A stretch of 64,000 bases of DNA, taken from assembly GCA_902588975.1 (NCBI GenBank), contig CACIRJ010000003.1:35231-99230 (forward strand), in the 5' to 3' direction. Made by a program: the position numbers and the translations under genes. Source of the DNA: an uncultured Pelagibacteraceae bacterium. Its GTDB lineage: Bacteria; Pseudomonadota; Alphaproteobacteria; Pelagibacterales; Pelagibacteraceae. The notes below the pieces were generated by a model, which did not search any database, was not told the DNA's origin, and worked only from the letters and a program-made list of their open reading frames with translations. This document shows positions 50,524-59,281 of this stretch, in pieces. Every line of letters begins with the position of its first letter. Positions within the stretch are counted from its first letter, which is position 1.

Positions 50524-51639
50524 TTATAGACCAGCTTTCATAGCTTCCCACTTCTCACCAAGTTCTGTTCCATTGTCAGCCCAGAAAAATGGATCTACTA
50601 AAAAGTATTTTTTAGTGTTTCCAGGAGCGGTCGGCATTTGTGGCATCATTTCAGTTTTACCATCTTTGTACCAAGGCTCATTTGCTTTGATAATTTCTAA
50701 AGATGATAATCTGTATGGAGCATAAGCAATATATTTAGCACTTCCAGCTAACATTTCAGTGTTAGTCATCATTGCTAAAGCTTTTTTAGCATTTGCTTCA
50801 TCTGGTCCACCTTTAACAAGTGCGAAATATTCATAGTCAAGACCTTGTCCATCCCATACTTGTTTAATTGGAGCACCTTCGCCAATTTCAGCATTAAAGA
50901 ATCTTCCATTCCAACCAGTTGCCATAACAACTTCACCAGATACTAATAATTCTGGTGGTTGAGCACCTGCAGACCAGAATACACATCCACCATTTGGATC
51001 TGTACAAAGCTCTTTAATTTTGTTCATTGCTCTATTAACACCAGCTTCAGTTTCTAATAATTTGTAGATCTCTGATCCACCTTTACCCATGTAAACTCCG
51101 TCACCAGCTAAAGCGATTTCTAGGTTTGTTAGAGCTGATTTATAAATAGCTCTTTTTCCTGGAAATTTTTTAGTGTTAAAGAAATCTTTTATAGTTTTTG
51201 GCGTACCATCAACGTTGTTTACGTTATAAGCATAGTTCCAAGAATATAAAATGTTTCCTACCGCACATTTACTTGGCATTGGAGCAAAGAAATCTTCACT
51301 TGCAGGAGTTCCATCTGGAGCTGCAGGGAAATCTTTGTCAAAATCGAATTCGACGAAAATTCCTTCGTCACATCCGTTGATAGTATCAAATGCGAATACA
51401 TCGATAATATCCCAAGTAATTGCACCTGCTTCTTTTTGAGCTTTGATTTCAGATAATCCACCTGAATAGTCTACCCAGTTGATATCAACACCAAGAGCTT
51501 TTGCAGTTGGATCACCATACCCTAGCTTTTGAGACTCTGTATAAGCTCCACCCCAAGATGCTACTGTAACCGCAAATGCAGATGAAGTTATTGAAAGAGC
51601 AAAAGAAAGAGCAAGTAATAATTTACTTAATTTTTTCAT
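50524..51639 (-). CDS. potD: POT-type ABC substrate-binding protein (PotD/spermidine-putrescine-like)
   Basis: Secreted binding protein, 371 residues. Signal peptide (~1-23, cleavage at SSAFA) and the SBP_bac_8/PotD-type mature start VTVASWGGAYTESQKLGYG. NILYSWNYAYNVNN and ATGWNGRFFNAEIGEG are in the ligand cleft. Shine-Dalgarno GGAGGA just before the ATG is very strong. A TTGACT box ~70 bases upstream may mark an extra promoter. The gene order is ATPase, binding protein, permeases. The presence of EutA- and EutD-like genes upstream suggests a ligand other than spermidine. Confidence 0.83.
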   Translation of the reverse strand: MKKLSKLLLALSFALSITSSAFAVTVASWGGAYTESQKLGYGDPTAKALGVDINWVDYSGGLSEIKAQKEAGAITWDIIDVFAFDTINGCDEGIFVEFDFDKDFPAAPDGTPASEDFFAPMPSKCAVGNILYSWNYAYNVNNVDGTPKTIKDFFNTKKFPGKRAIYKSALTNLEIALAGDGVYMGKGGSEIYKLLETEAGVNRAMNKIKELCTDPNGGCVFWSAGAQPPELLVSGEVVMATGWNGRFFNAEIGEGAPIKQVWDGQGLDYEYFALVKGGPDEANAKKALAMMTNTEMLAGSAKYIAYAPYRLSSLEIIKANEPWYKDGKTEMMPQMPTAPGNTKKYFLVDPFFWADNGTELGEKWEAMKAGL

Positions 51640-51754
51640 TTATCCTCCGTTTAAACGTTTAATATAAATTAATTTATATAAGCGAAGTACAACAAAAACG
51701 ATATTCAGAGTCAACAGGCCATTTTGTTATAGGAATACTGGGATATTTAAGAAA

Positions 51755-52840
51755 TTATTTAGGATCTAGAGCTCTTGCGTCTTGACTGTTCCATCCTACT
51801 TTAATCTCATTACCTAATTTTAAATCTAACTCGTTTGAGCTATTTGGAACTTTTAAAATAAATTCTTTATTACCTAAAAGATCTAATCTTACTCTAGTGT
51901 GATCACCATGGTAGATAACTTCTTCGATTTTTCCAGTTTGATTATTATCCATTTTATCTTTTGGATTTATTAATGCTCTTTCAGGTCTTATTGATACCGT
52001 AGTTTTGTCGCCTTTTGATTTTACTGAAATTGGATTAGCTAAAATTTCACCATTTTGTAGTTTAACTTTACAAATGTCTTTTGAAATATCCGTTACTTCT
52101 CCACCAAAAGTATTATTTTCACCTATAAACTCTGCAACGAAAGAATTAACTGGCTCTTCATATAATTTATCAGGACTTGATAATTGTTGAACTTTACCAT
52201 CATTAAACACTGCGATCCTATTTGACATTGTTAATGCTTCTCCTTGATCGTGTGTAACATAAACAACTGTCACCCCAATATTTTCATGAATATGTTTAAT
52301 TTCGTATTGCATACTTTCTCTTAAGTTTTTATCTAAAGCTCCAAGTGGTTCATCCATTAGAACTACTGCTGGATCAAATACGAGAGCTCTTGCAACGGCT
52401 ACTCTTTGTTGCTGACCACCAGATAATTGCGCTGGCATTCTACTTTCAAATCCTGATAGAGAAACCATTGACAAAGCTTTATCTACTTTTTTATCAATCT
52501 CATCTTTTTGAACTTTTCTAACTCTTAAAGGAAATGCTAAATTTTCATAAACTGTCATATGAGGAAACAATGCATAATTTTGAAAAACCATTCCAATTCC
52601 TCTTTTGTGTGGTGGAATATTTGAAATAGGATTAGAGTCTAAATAAATTTCACCATTTGTTGGTGTTTCAAATCCAGCTAACATCATTAAACAAGTTGTT
52701 TTTCCTGAACCAGATGGGCCAAGCATAGTAATAAACTCACCCTCAGAGATATTAAGATTTAAATCTTTTACTACTAAGACTTTACCATCGTAACTTTTAT
52801 CAACTTTATCGAACTTAACGAATTCTGTATTTTTAGACAT
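51755..52840 (-). CDS. potA: POT-type ABC ATPase (PotA-like)
   Basis: ATPase of 361 residues. Walker A LGPSGSGKTT, signature LSGGQQQRVAVARAL, Walker B VVLMDEPLGALDKN, switch His in VTHDQGEALT and a C-terminal TOBE domain (TTVSIRPERALI). The start is taken at the ATG; a TTG one codon earlier is in frame. It lies 36 bases after the EutD-like gene on the same strand, so enzyme and transporter genes appear co-transcribed. Target polyamine identity is not supported by this context. Confidence 0.85.
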   Translation of the reverse strand: MSKNTEFVKFDKVDKSYDGKVLVVKDLNLNISEGEFITMLGPSGSGKTTCLMMLAGFETPTNGEIYLDSNPISNIPPHKRGIGMVFQNYALFPHMTVYENLAFPLRVRKVQKDEIDKKVDKALSMVSLSGFESRMPAQLSGGQQQRVAVARALVFDPAVVLMDEPLGALDKNLRESMQYEIKHIHENIGVTVVYVTHDQGEALTMSNRIAVFNDGKVQQLSSPDKLYEEPVNSFVAEFIGENNTFGGEVTDISKDICKVKLQNGEILANPISVKSKGDKTTVSIRPERALINPKDKMDNNQTGKIEEVIYHGDHTRVRLDLLGNKEFILKVPNSSNELDLKLGNEIKVGWNSQDARALDPK

Positions 52841-52878
52841 CAAGTGTTTAAAACATTTAAGAAGTTAATTATCAATAG

Positions 52879-54051
52879 CTAATAGTTCTTTATATGTAGC
52901 TCTTTTGGAAAATTACAGAATAATTCACAACCTTTGTCGGTAACTCGGATTGCTTCTGATGCTTCTACTCCCCAATCACCAAACTGCATTACTGCAATCA
53001 TATGAAAACAAACATTTGGTTCAAGTACTGTCATATCGCCTTTATATATATTTAAAGTATGCTCTCCCCAATCTGGTGGATATCCAATACCTATTGAATA
53101 ACCCGTTCTTGATTTCTTCTCGATACCATATTTATCTAAAATTTTCCAAAAAGCTTGTGCAACATCATTTGCTGTATTTCCAGGTTTAGTAGCATCAATT
53201 CCAGCTTGTAAAGCTTCTATAGTTTTATTCATTGTATCAATTTTTAATTGATCAGGTTTACCTAATAAAATTGTTCGAGCCATAGGTGCATGATATCTTT
53301 TATAAACACCTGAAAGTTCAATTATAGTTGCTTCACCTTCAACAAATTTATCTTGAGTTGCAGTTAAATGAGAAGCAGATGTGCCTTTTCCAGTTGGAAG
53401 AAGCGTAGCAATACTAGAATATTCACCTCCAAATTCTTCTGTGCCATAAAATAAAGACTTTTGAATTTCTCCAACAGCATCGCATTGTCTTGTTCCAGGT
53501 TTAATTACTTCCATTGCTGTTTGCATTCCTTTTTGAGAAATTAAAGCAGCAGACTTCATATAATTTATCTCTGCATTGGATTTAATTAATCTAGCCCAAT
53601 TAACTAGTCGATCAGAATCGATAATGTTTGCATTAGGCAATCCCTGTTTAATCTTTTCATAACAAAAAGCTGTAAAATAATGAGCATCCATTTCAACTCC
53701 AATGGACAGTTTATCCCATTTTTTTTCTTTAATTACTTTGGTCAAGTAATCATAGGGATGTTGTGGCCAAGTATGAATATAACTCTCATCATAAACAATA
53801 ATATTGTCTTTATTTAAATAGGTCTTAATGTACGCCCCACCAGCGTCTTGATCTCTAACAAAGCAAATTGGTTCTACCGCATCAACGTGCACTAATACAC
53901 ATTGTGCATAATAAAAAGACCAAGCATCGTAGCCTGTAAGATAATTAATGTTATTTGTGTCGTGAGAAATGATTAAATCAATTTTTTTCTCTCTCATCAG
54001 AGATTGAACTTTTAATAGTCTTTGTTTGTATTCTTCTTTTGAAAAGGACAT
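52879..54051 (-). CDS. doeA: Ectoine hydrolase-like (EutD/DoeA) pita-bread enzyme, M24-related
   Basis: Creatinase/aminopeptidase-P-fold protein of 390 residues. NYLTGYDAWSFYYAQCVLV (~36-54) strongly recalls the YLTGYDGWSFY..QCVLV region of DoeA/EutD as I remember it. The metal-binding Asp pair of true M24 peptidases is missing: the segment reads IIELSGVYKRYHAP (243-256), as in metal-free creatinase and EutD, where a Glu nucleophile has been described (candidate Glu245). EutD opens the ectoine ring to N-acetyl-diaminobutyrate. The partner deacetylase DoeB/EutE is not in the window. Upstream neighbour is EutA-like (3-base gap); downstream is the POT importer. Confidence 0.7.
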   Translation of the reverse strand: MSFSKEEYKQRLLKVQSLMREKKIDLIISHDTNNINYLTGYDAWSFYYAQCVLVHVDAVEPICFVRDQDAGGAYIKTYLNKDNIIVYDESYIHTWPQHPYDYLTKVIKEKKWDKLSIGVEMDAHYFTAFCYEKIKQGLPNANIIDSDRLVNWARLIKSNAEINYMKSAALISQKGMQTAMEVIKPGTRQCDAVGEIQKSLFYGTEEFGGEYSSIATLLPTGKGTSASHLTATQDKFVEGEATIIELSGVYKRYHAPMARTILLGKPDQLKIDTMNKTIEALQAGIDATKPGNTANDVAQAFWKILDKYGIEKKSRTGYSIGIGYPPDWGEHTLNIYKGDMTVLEPNVCFHMIAVMQFGDWGVEASEAIRVTDKGCELFCNFPKELHIKNY

Positions 54052-54054
54052 AAA

Positions 54055-54795
54055 TTAATCAAACAGTCTTCCAAATCCTTTTACAGATTTATTTTCACCT
54101 ATATTTTCTAAAGATTCCCAGATTAAAGCCTGATTGCTTGAAAGAACTGGTATTCCAAGTTTATCTTCTAATTTTTGTATTAGAGGAAGAACTGGTAAAG
54201 CGGTGCAAGATACAAATAAAGCATCTGCCTCACTTACATCTAAATTTATTAGCACATCAAACAGATAATTTTGATCTACTTTACCAATCTCCATGTCAGA
54301 ATGAATATCAAAGTATGAATTTGAGGTGATTTCAAAACCAGATGATTTAAAATAATCAACAACATCATCGTTAACTTTTTTACTATAAGGTGTGAATATA
54401 GAAAGTTTTTTAATATTTAATTTTTTCAATGCTTTCAAAGCTGCTGTACTTGGTGTTGAAAGTTTTGCCTCAGGTTTTGCTGCTTGTATTTTATTTTTAA
54501 TATTATCGTACCCTGCTGCAATAGTTCCTGATGTACAAGCATATACAACACAGTCTAATTTTTGCTCTGGCAAGATATCTCTTGTTACTTGAGTAATATT
54601 CTCTGACATTTTGATCAAATTCTCTTTGGTTAAGGGATTATAACATTCTATTCTATTTACAAAAAAATCTATTTTTTTATCTTTAATTACACTTATAAAA
54701 TCTTTTTCAATCACTAGATCGGTTGCTAAAGCGATAAGTCCAATACGTGGATTTTGGTTATTTTCAAACTTTGGTTCTATTTTTTGTGATTTCAT
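54055..54795 (-). CDS. eutA: EutA-like Asp/Glu-racemase-fold protein (hydroxyectoine/ectoine utilisation)
   Basis: Asp/Glu racemase/maleate isomerase fold of 246 residues. The two catalytic-type cysteines are in VVYACTSGTIAAG and LFVSCTALPVLP. The N-terminus PRIGLIALATDLVIEKDF matches the rhizobial EutA pattern from memory (IGLIALATD...E.DF). EutA is one of the proteins encoded in eutABCDE ectoine clusters and is thought to serve conversion of 5-hydroxyectoine. The start is placed at the second Met, because seven codons upstream (from 54816) look unstructured. Next to EutD-like and POT-type genes, it supports a cyclic amidine osmolyte as substrate; maleate isomerase or another racemase is the alternative. 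Confidence 0.65.
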   Translation of the reverse strand: MKSQKIEPKFENNQNPRIGLIALATDLVIEKDFISVIKDKKIDFFVNRIECYNPLTKENLIKMSENITQVTRDILPEQKLDCVVYACTSGTIAAGYDNIKNKIQAAKPEAKLSTPSTAALKALKKLNIKKLSIFTPYSKKVNDDVVDYFKSSGFEITSNSYFDIHSDMEIGKVDQNYLFDVLINLDVSEADALFVSCTALPVLPLIQKLEDKLGIPVLSSNQALIWESLENIGENKSVKGFGRLFD

Positions 54796-54856
54796 AAATA
54801 CAATATACCACCACATATTGATTAATCATTAAAATTTAAAAACTGTATCTAATTTC

Positions 54857-54886
54857 TTGAATGGTTATAGTAAATAAACGTATAAT
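54857..54886 (+). promoter_or_regulatory. Sigma70-type promoter for the aldehyde dehydrogenase operon
   Basis: TTGAAT (54857-54862) and TATAAT (54881-54886) are separated by 18 bases; the ATG follows 26 bases after the -10 box. The best consensus -10 in this region and the only promoter needed between two divergent genes. A TGATTAATCA palindrome lies nearby at 54819-54828. Confidence 0.55.
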
Positions 54887-54911
54887 AAGAAAAATTAATT
54901 TTGAAATATAA

Positions 54912-56345
54912 ATGCTCGATAAAAAAAAATTTTATATCAATGGCAAATGGGTTGAGCCAGTAAACAAGAATGAATGTGAAGTTATTAATCCATCAACAGA
55001 AGAAGTTTGTGCAATTATAAGCCTTGGAAGTTCTGATGATACAAATGCTGCAGTCAAAGCAGCAAAATCTGCATTTGAGACTTGGAAAGAAACTTCAAAA
55101 GAAGAAAGGTTAAATTTATTAGAAAAATTATTAAAAATTTATAATTCTAGATGGGATGATATGACTGATGCTATTACTACAGAGCTTGGTTGTCCTAAAG
55201 ATTGGTGTTCAGCTAATCAAACATCTTCTGGCGCAGGTCATATCGAAGACTTTATAAAAAGATTAAAAGAATTCGAATTCGAACCAGGTTTTGATAAAGG
55301 ATCTACTAATCATATTGTATATGAGCCAATTGGGGTTTGTGGATTAATTACACCTTGGAATTGGCCTATAAATCAAATTGCTTTAAAAGTAATTCCAGCT
55401 TTTGCTACTGGGTGTACAATGGTACTTAAACCATCTGAAATTGCACCATTGTCAGGAATGCTATTTGCAGAGATGATAGATGAGGCTGGATTTCCAGCTG
55501 GAGTATTTAATTTGGTAAATGGTGATGGGCCTGGTGTTGGAACTGACCTGTCAGGACATCCTGATGTTGATATGGTCTCATTTACAGGATCTACTAGAGC
55601 TGGAAAATTAATTACAAAGAATGCTGCTGAAACTATAAAAAGAGTTTGTCTTGAACTTGGTGGTAAAGGTGGAAATATTGTTTTTGCTGATGCATATCCT
55701 GATGCAGTCAGAGATGGTATTAGAAACGTAATGAGTAATTCAGGTCAATCCTGTGATGCCCCAACTAGAATGCTTGTTGAAAAATCAATTTATAAAAGAG
55801 CTGTTGAAGAAGCTGCAGATGAAGCAAATAAAATTAAAGTTGATCTTGCTTCAAAAGCTGGTGACCATATTGGGCCTGTAATTTCAAAAACTCAATTTGA
55901 TAAAATTCAAAGTTTAATAAATAGCGGAATTGAAGAAGGTGCTACTTTAGTAGCAGGTGGTCCTGACAAACCTGAAGATCTAAAGAAAGGTTATTTTATT
56001 AAACCAACAGTATTCACTGATGTTAATAATAATATGAGAATTGCTAAAGAGGAAATATTTGGACCAGTATTGTCGATTATTCCTTTTGAAAATGAAGAGG
56101 AAGCTATCCAAATTACAAATGATACAGAATATGGATTAGGAAACTATTTACAAACAGAGGATAATGAAAAGGCAAAAAGAGTCTCAAAAAAATTAAGGTC
56201 CGGAATTGTGTATGTAAATCATAAAGCAGCTGACTCTGGGACTCCTTTTGGTGGGTATAGACAATCTGGAAATGGACGTGAAGGTGGAACCTGGGGATTG
56301 CATGAATATCTAGAGGTAAAAACTATTACTGAATGGAAAAATTAA
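54912..56345 (+). CDS. NAD(P)-dependent aldehyde dehydrogenase (copy 2)
   Basis: 477 residues, close paralogue of the enzyme at 29058. Catalytic Cys281 in NSGQSCDAPTRM, base Glu248 in LELGGKGGNI and ITPWNWPINQ are intact. It diverges from the EutA/EutD operon across a 96-base promoter region, which makes an aldehyde from that pathway (for example aspartate semialdehyde in ectoine breakdown) a reasonable but unproven substrate. The next gene starts one base after its stop. Confidence 0.82.
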   Translation: MLDKKKFYINGKWVEPVNKNECEVINPSTEEVCAIISLGSSDDTNAAVKAAKSAFETWKETSKEERLNLLEKLLKIYNSRWDDMTDAITTELGCPKDWCSANQTSSGAGHIEDFIKRLKEFEFEPGFDKGSTNHIVYEPIGVCGLITPWNWPINQIALKVIPAFATGCTMVLKPSEIAPLSGMLFAEMIDEAGFPAGVFNLVNGDGPGVGTDLSGHPDVDMVSFTGSTRAGKLITKNAAETIKRVCLELGGKGGNIVFADAYPDAVRDGIRNVMSNSGQSCDAPTRMLVEKSIYKRAVEEAADEANKIKVDLASKAGDHIGPVISKTQFDKIQSLINSGIEEGATLVAGGPDKPEDLKKGYFIKPTVFTDVNNNMRIAKEEIFGPVLSIIPFENEEEAIQITNDTEYGLGNYLQTEDNEKAKRVSKKLRSGIVYVNHKAADSGTPFGGYRQSGNGREGGTWGLHEYLEVKTITEWKN

Positions 56346-56346
56346 A

Positions 56347-56727
56347 ATGCTTGGTTATGTAATGGTAGGAACCAATAACTTAGAAAAAGCAATAATTTTT
56401 TATGATGAAGTCTTAAAAGTTTTAAATCTAGAAAGAAATTATAAAGATGAAGTTTGCGCTGGTTACACAGAAAAAAATGGCGATGGAACTATAGAGTTTT
56501 ATGTGACCAAACCTGTCAATATGAAAGAGGCAACTAATGGAAATGGAACGCAAGTTTCATTTATTACATCATCTAGAGATATAGTTGATAAGTTTCATGA
56601 GATTGGACTTAAGGCAGGTGGAAAAAGTGAAGGAGCTGGAGGTGAAAGACCAGAAGGTTCTGGAGTTTACTATTCTTATATTCGAGATCTTGATAATAAT
56701 AAAATTTGTGCTTTCACAAACAATTAA
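56347..56727 (+). CDS. Glyoxalase/VOC superfamily protein
   Basis: A 126-residue vicinal-oxygen-chelate fold protein made of two beta-alpha-beta-beta-beta modules: MLGYVMVGTNNLEKAIIFYDEVL at the start, GDGTIEFYVT in the first module, TQVSFITSS and GVYYSYIRDLDNNKICAF in the second. Metal-ligand residues are not complete in an obvious way. Related small proteins detoxify methylglyoxal or bind antibiotics and metals. It sits directly behind the aldehyde dehydrogenase; its stop overlaps the next start (TAATG). Confidence 0.72.
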   Translation: MLGYVMVGTNNLEKAIIFYDEVLKVLNLERNYKDEVCAGYTEKNGDGTIEFYVTKPVNMKEATNGNGTQVSFITSSRDIVDKFHEIGLKAGGKSEGAGGERPEGSGVYYSYIRDLDNNKICAFTNN

Positions 56728-57638
56728 TGTCTTACAATTTAATTCAAGAAAAAATCAATGAAGGAAAAATTATTTTACTTGATGGAGGTATAGGTGCTGA
56801 GCTTGAAAAAAAAGGAGCTAAAATGGATCAAAACCTCTGGTGTGGAAAATGTTCGGTAGATAGCCCAGAATTTCTAAAAGAAGTTCATGAAAATTATATT
56901 GATGCAGGTGCTGATGTTATTACAACAAATACTTATGCTACAACTCCAATTTCTCTTAGAAAACACGGATATGAAGACTCAATTGAATTATTTAATAAAC
57001 AGGCAGTTCAAATTGCAAAACAAGCAATTAATAATTCAAAAAAGAACATCTGTTTAGCAGGAAGTGTTTCGAGTTATGGAAGTTTTCTTAAACTTGGAAC
57101 AAAGAACATGAAGCCATGTTTTAATGAACATATTAAAATTTTATCAAATGAGGGTGTTGATTTAATAATTTTAGAAGCAATGACATCTCAAGCAGAAATC
57201 GTGGAGACTATGCTTGAGTGTTCTTCAAATATAAAGTTACCTGTTTGGCTTTCTATTTCCTGTGTAATAGATCAGAATACAAAAAATATTACACTTGGTT
57301 ATGATGATGTGAAGAATAAAACTGAAATTTACGAGGATTTAGAAGAATCGTTGAAAAATTTTAGTAAATTACATAAGGGGCCAATTTTAATTGCTCACTC
57401 AGATATTAAAACAACGAATGCAGCTTTAGATACTGCATTAAAAAATTATAATGGAGTTATTGGTGCATACCCTAACAAAGGCTATTACGAAAAACCAAAT
57501 TGGAAGTTTGTGGATGATTTTTCACCCAATGATTATTTGGAAGTTGCAAAAAAATGGTTTAGCAAAGGTGTAAAAATTGTTGGTGGTTGTTGTGGTATAG
57601 GAGTTGAAGAGATAAAAGCTGTTTCAATTTTGAAGTAA
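56727..57638 (+). CDS. Homocysteine S-methyltransferase-family protein (copy 1)
   Basis: 303 residues. LLDGGIGAELEKKGAKMD and TTNTYATTPISLRKHG form the first part of the barrel; zinc ligands are in LSISCV and VGGCCGIGVEEI (~280-290). Members transfer a methyl group from S-methylmethionine, betaine or similar donors to homocysteine or another thiol/selenol. The start is taken at the ATG overlapping the VOC stop, not at an upstream in-frame TTG. A second family member lies at 59282, on the opposite strand. Substrates unknown. Confidence 0.75.
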   Translation: MSYNLIQEKINEGKIILLDGGIGAELEKKGAKMDQNLWCGKCSVDSPEFLKEVHENYIDAGADVITTNTYATTPISLRKHGYEDSIELFNKQAVQIAKQAINNSKKNICLAGSVSSYGSFLKLGTKNMKPCFNEHIKILSNEGVDLIILEAMTSQAEIVETMLECSSNIKLPVWLSISCVIDQNTKNITLGYDDVKNKTEIYEDLEESLKNFSKLHKGPILIAHSDIKTTNAALDTALKNYNGVIGAYPNKGYYEKPNWKFVDDFSPNDYLEVAKKWFSKGVKIVGGCCGIGVEEIKAVSILK

Positions 57639-57655
57639 TAATATATTGTAAAATT

Positions 57656-58111
57656 ATGAAAACTTTTATTGGTGGTATTGGTTGTTTTTGGGACGAAACT
57701 AAATACGATGGTATAAAAGGAATATTATCTACCGAATGTGGTTATTGCGGAGGTAATGATCCTAATGTTACTTACAAAGCAGTTTGTGGTGGGGATACAG
57801 GTCACATAGAAGTAGTCAAAGTTCAATATGATGAAAATATTTTAAGCTATGAAGACATGGTCAGATTATTTTTTAAACTCCATGACTCAACTCAAAAGAA
57901 TAGACAAGGAACTTATGTAGGAATTCAATATCGCTCTGAGATATTTTATAATAATGATAATGAAAAAAATACAGCAGAGAAAATTTTAAAAGAAATGAAT
58001 CAGAAATTAGATGGAAAAGTTACTACAAAAATTTCCAAAGAAAAAAACTATTGTAAAGCAGAAGGCTATCATCAAAAGTACGAGAAAAATAAATCTCTTA
58101 AGTTTGGATAA
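57656..58111 (+). CDS. msrA: Peptide-methionine (S)-S-oxide reductase MsrA
   Basis: Repairs oxidised methionine. The catalytic Cys10 is in GGIGCFWDET; EVVKVQYDENILSYEDMVRLFFKLHD (split: EVVKVQYDENILSYED, then MVRLFFKLHD), QGTYVGIQYRSEIFY and AEGYHQKY are diagnostic. Length 151 is short for MsrA, with a reduced N-terminus and tail. Resolving cysteines cannot be assigned with confidence (Cys at ~30, 33 and near the end are candidates). It follows the homocysteine-methyltransferase-like gene by 17 bases. Confidence 0.88.
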   Translation: MKTFIGGIGCFWDETKYDGIKGILSTECGYCGGNDPNVTYKAVCGGDTGHIEVVKVQYDENILSYEDMVRLFFKLHDSTQKNRQGTYVGIQYRSEIFYNNDNEKNTAEKILKEMNQKLDGKVTTKISKEKNYCKAEGYHQKYEKNKSLKFG

Positions 58112-58122
58112 AAAGTACTAAT

Positions 58123-59280
58123 TTGAAAAAAATTATTTCAGAAAAAAATCCAGAATTAGTTACAAGAAAAGATAATAAAGCTCAATGGAATCTCCCAAAT
58201 AAAAGGAGGTTGGGTTTTAGAAATTTATATAAAATTAATAGATATGGAATATACCTTAGATCAGATTTTGTTTTAAAATTAAAAAAAAAAATTGATAAGA
58301 GAATTGGAAAATTATCTTCTGTAAAAAAGGTAACTAAAAATAAAGCTTTTTGCTCTTTAATAGTTGGTAAAGATCAGGATATTTTATTCGAGCAGTACGC
58401 AAAGGACTTTTCTACAAATCAGCCTCAAACAATTATGTCAATTACAAAAATGTTTATACATTTATTTGTGGGAGAGCTTATAGACAGAAAACTAATTAAC
58501 TTAAATAAGAAAATTTCATTTTACTTGCCAAAAATTGGCAGTGGTTATGCAAATGCAAAAGTAAAAGACGTTTTAGACATGAACATTGTAAATCTATATA
58601 GCGAAGATTATACAAAAGCTTATTCGTCTTCATTTTTACATGAGCCTGTGGGAGGGTGGAGACTGCCGATTAAAGGCAAAAACATTCAAAGCCAGGAACA
58701 ATATTTAAATTCAATTAAATCTTTAAAAAACAGAGATTTAAAAAATTATACCGATCTGGCGCATTATAAATCAGCTAATACTGATGTTATTGGACTAATT
58801 GTAGAAAGAGTAAGTAAAAAAAGTTTAAGACAATGGCTGTTGGAAACAGTTGAAGCAACAGGATTTGAAGAAGGATTGTATATAGGAACAGATAGATTTG
58901 GAACACCGTGGATGTCTGGAGGCGGAAGTTTAATTACAAGAGATTTTTTAAGAATGGGTTTACTTTTTTCTAGGTTTGGAAAAGGTATAAATGGAAAAAA
59001 TATTGGTTCTAAAACTTTTTTGAGTAAAACTATTAATAGTAAGGGACCCAAATACATTCAATTATCTAAAGATAAATTTGTCTGTTATGTTAATTCATTA
59101 ATGAAATGCGGTAACTGGATTGGTCACTCTGGGTATGGGGGCCAATTTTTAGGAATAAATTTGAAAACAAAAGTTGTTGCTGCGTTTTTTTCTGTCTTAG
59201 AGACTAAATCTGCAACAAATGAAAAATATAAAAAAGATATGGTAAATATGATAGACCAAATAATTAGTAAAGATTACTAA
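58123..59280 (+). CDS. Serine hydrolase, beta-lactamase/transpeptidase-like (class C fold)
   Basis: 385 residues. The SxxK nucleophile motif is Ser106-I-T-Lys109 in IMSITKMFIHLFVG; the second motif is around HYKSANTDVIGLIVE; GHSGYGGQFLG is the third (HxG). A TTG codon is the only sensible start; no ATG is available before the first motif. No clear signal peptide is present, suggesting a cytosolic esterase or amide hydrolase (6-aminohexanoate-dimer hydrolase or EstB type), not a true beta-lactamase. It ends one base before the convergent homocysteine-methyltransferase-like gene. Confidence 0.75.
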   Translation: MKKIISEKNPELVTRKDNKAQWNLPNKRRLGFRNLYKINRYGIYLRSDFVLKLKKKIDKRIGKLSSVKKVTKNKAFCSLIVGKDQDILFEQYAKDFSTNQPQTIMSITKMFIHLFVGELIDRKLINLNKKISFYLPKIGSGYANAKVKDVLDMNIVNLYSEDYTKAYSSSFLHEPVGGWRLPIKGKNIQSQEQYLNSIKSLKNRDLKNYTDLAHYKSANTDVIGLIVERVSKKSLRQWLLETVEATGFEEGLYIGTDRFGTPWMSGGGSLITRDFLRMGLLFSRFGKGINGKNIGSKTFLSKTINSKGPKYIQLSKDKFVCYVNSLMKCGNWIGHSGYGGQFLGINLKTKVVAAFFSVLETKSATNEKYKKDMVNMIDQIISKDY

Positions 59281-59281
59281 T

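Noticed and set aside
51662..51679. 18-bp palindrome ATATAAATTAATTTATAT upstream of the PotD-like gene
   Set aside because: Composed only of A/T in a very AT-rich region, so expected by chance too often to call an operator.
56706..56726. TTG start for the first homocysteine-methyltransferase-like gene
   Set aside because: The encoded extra residues are the out-of-frame VOC gene tail; the ATG at 56727 is coupled by TAATG.
58123..59280. True beta-lactamase (antibiotic resistance) function
   Set aside because: No secretion signal is seen and the motif set is shared by many esterases and amide hydrolases.
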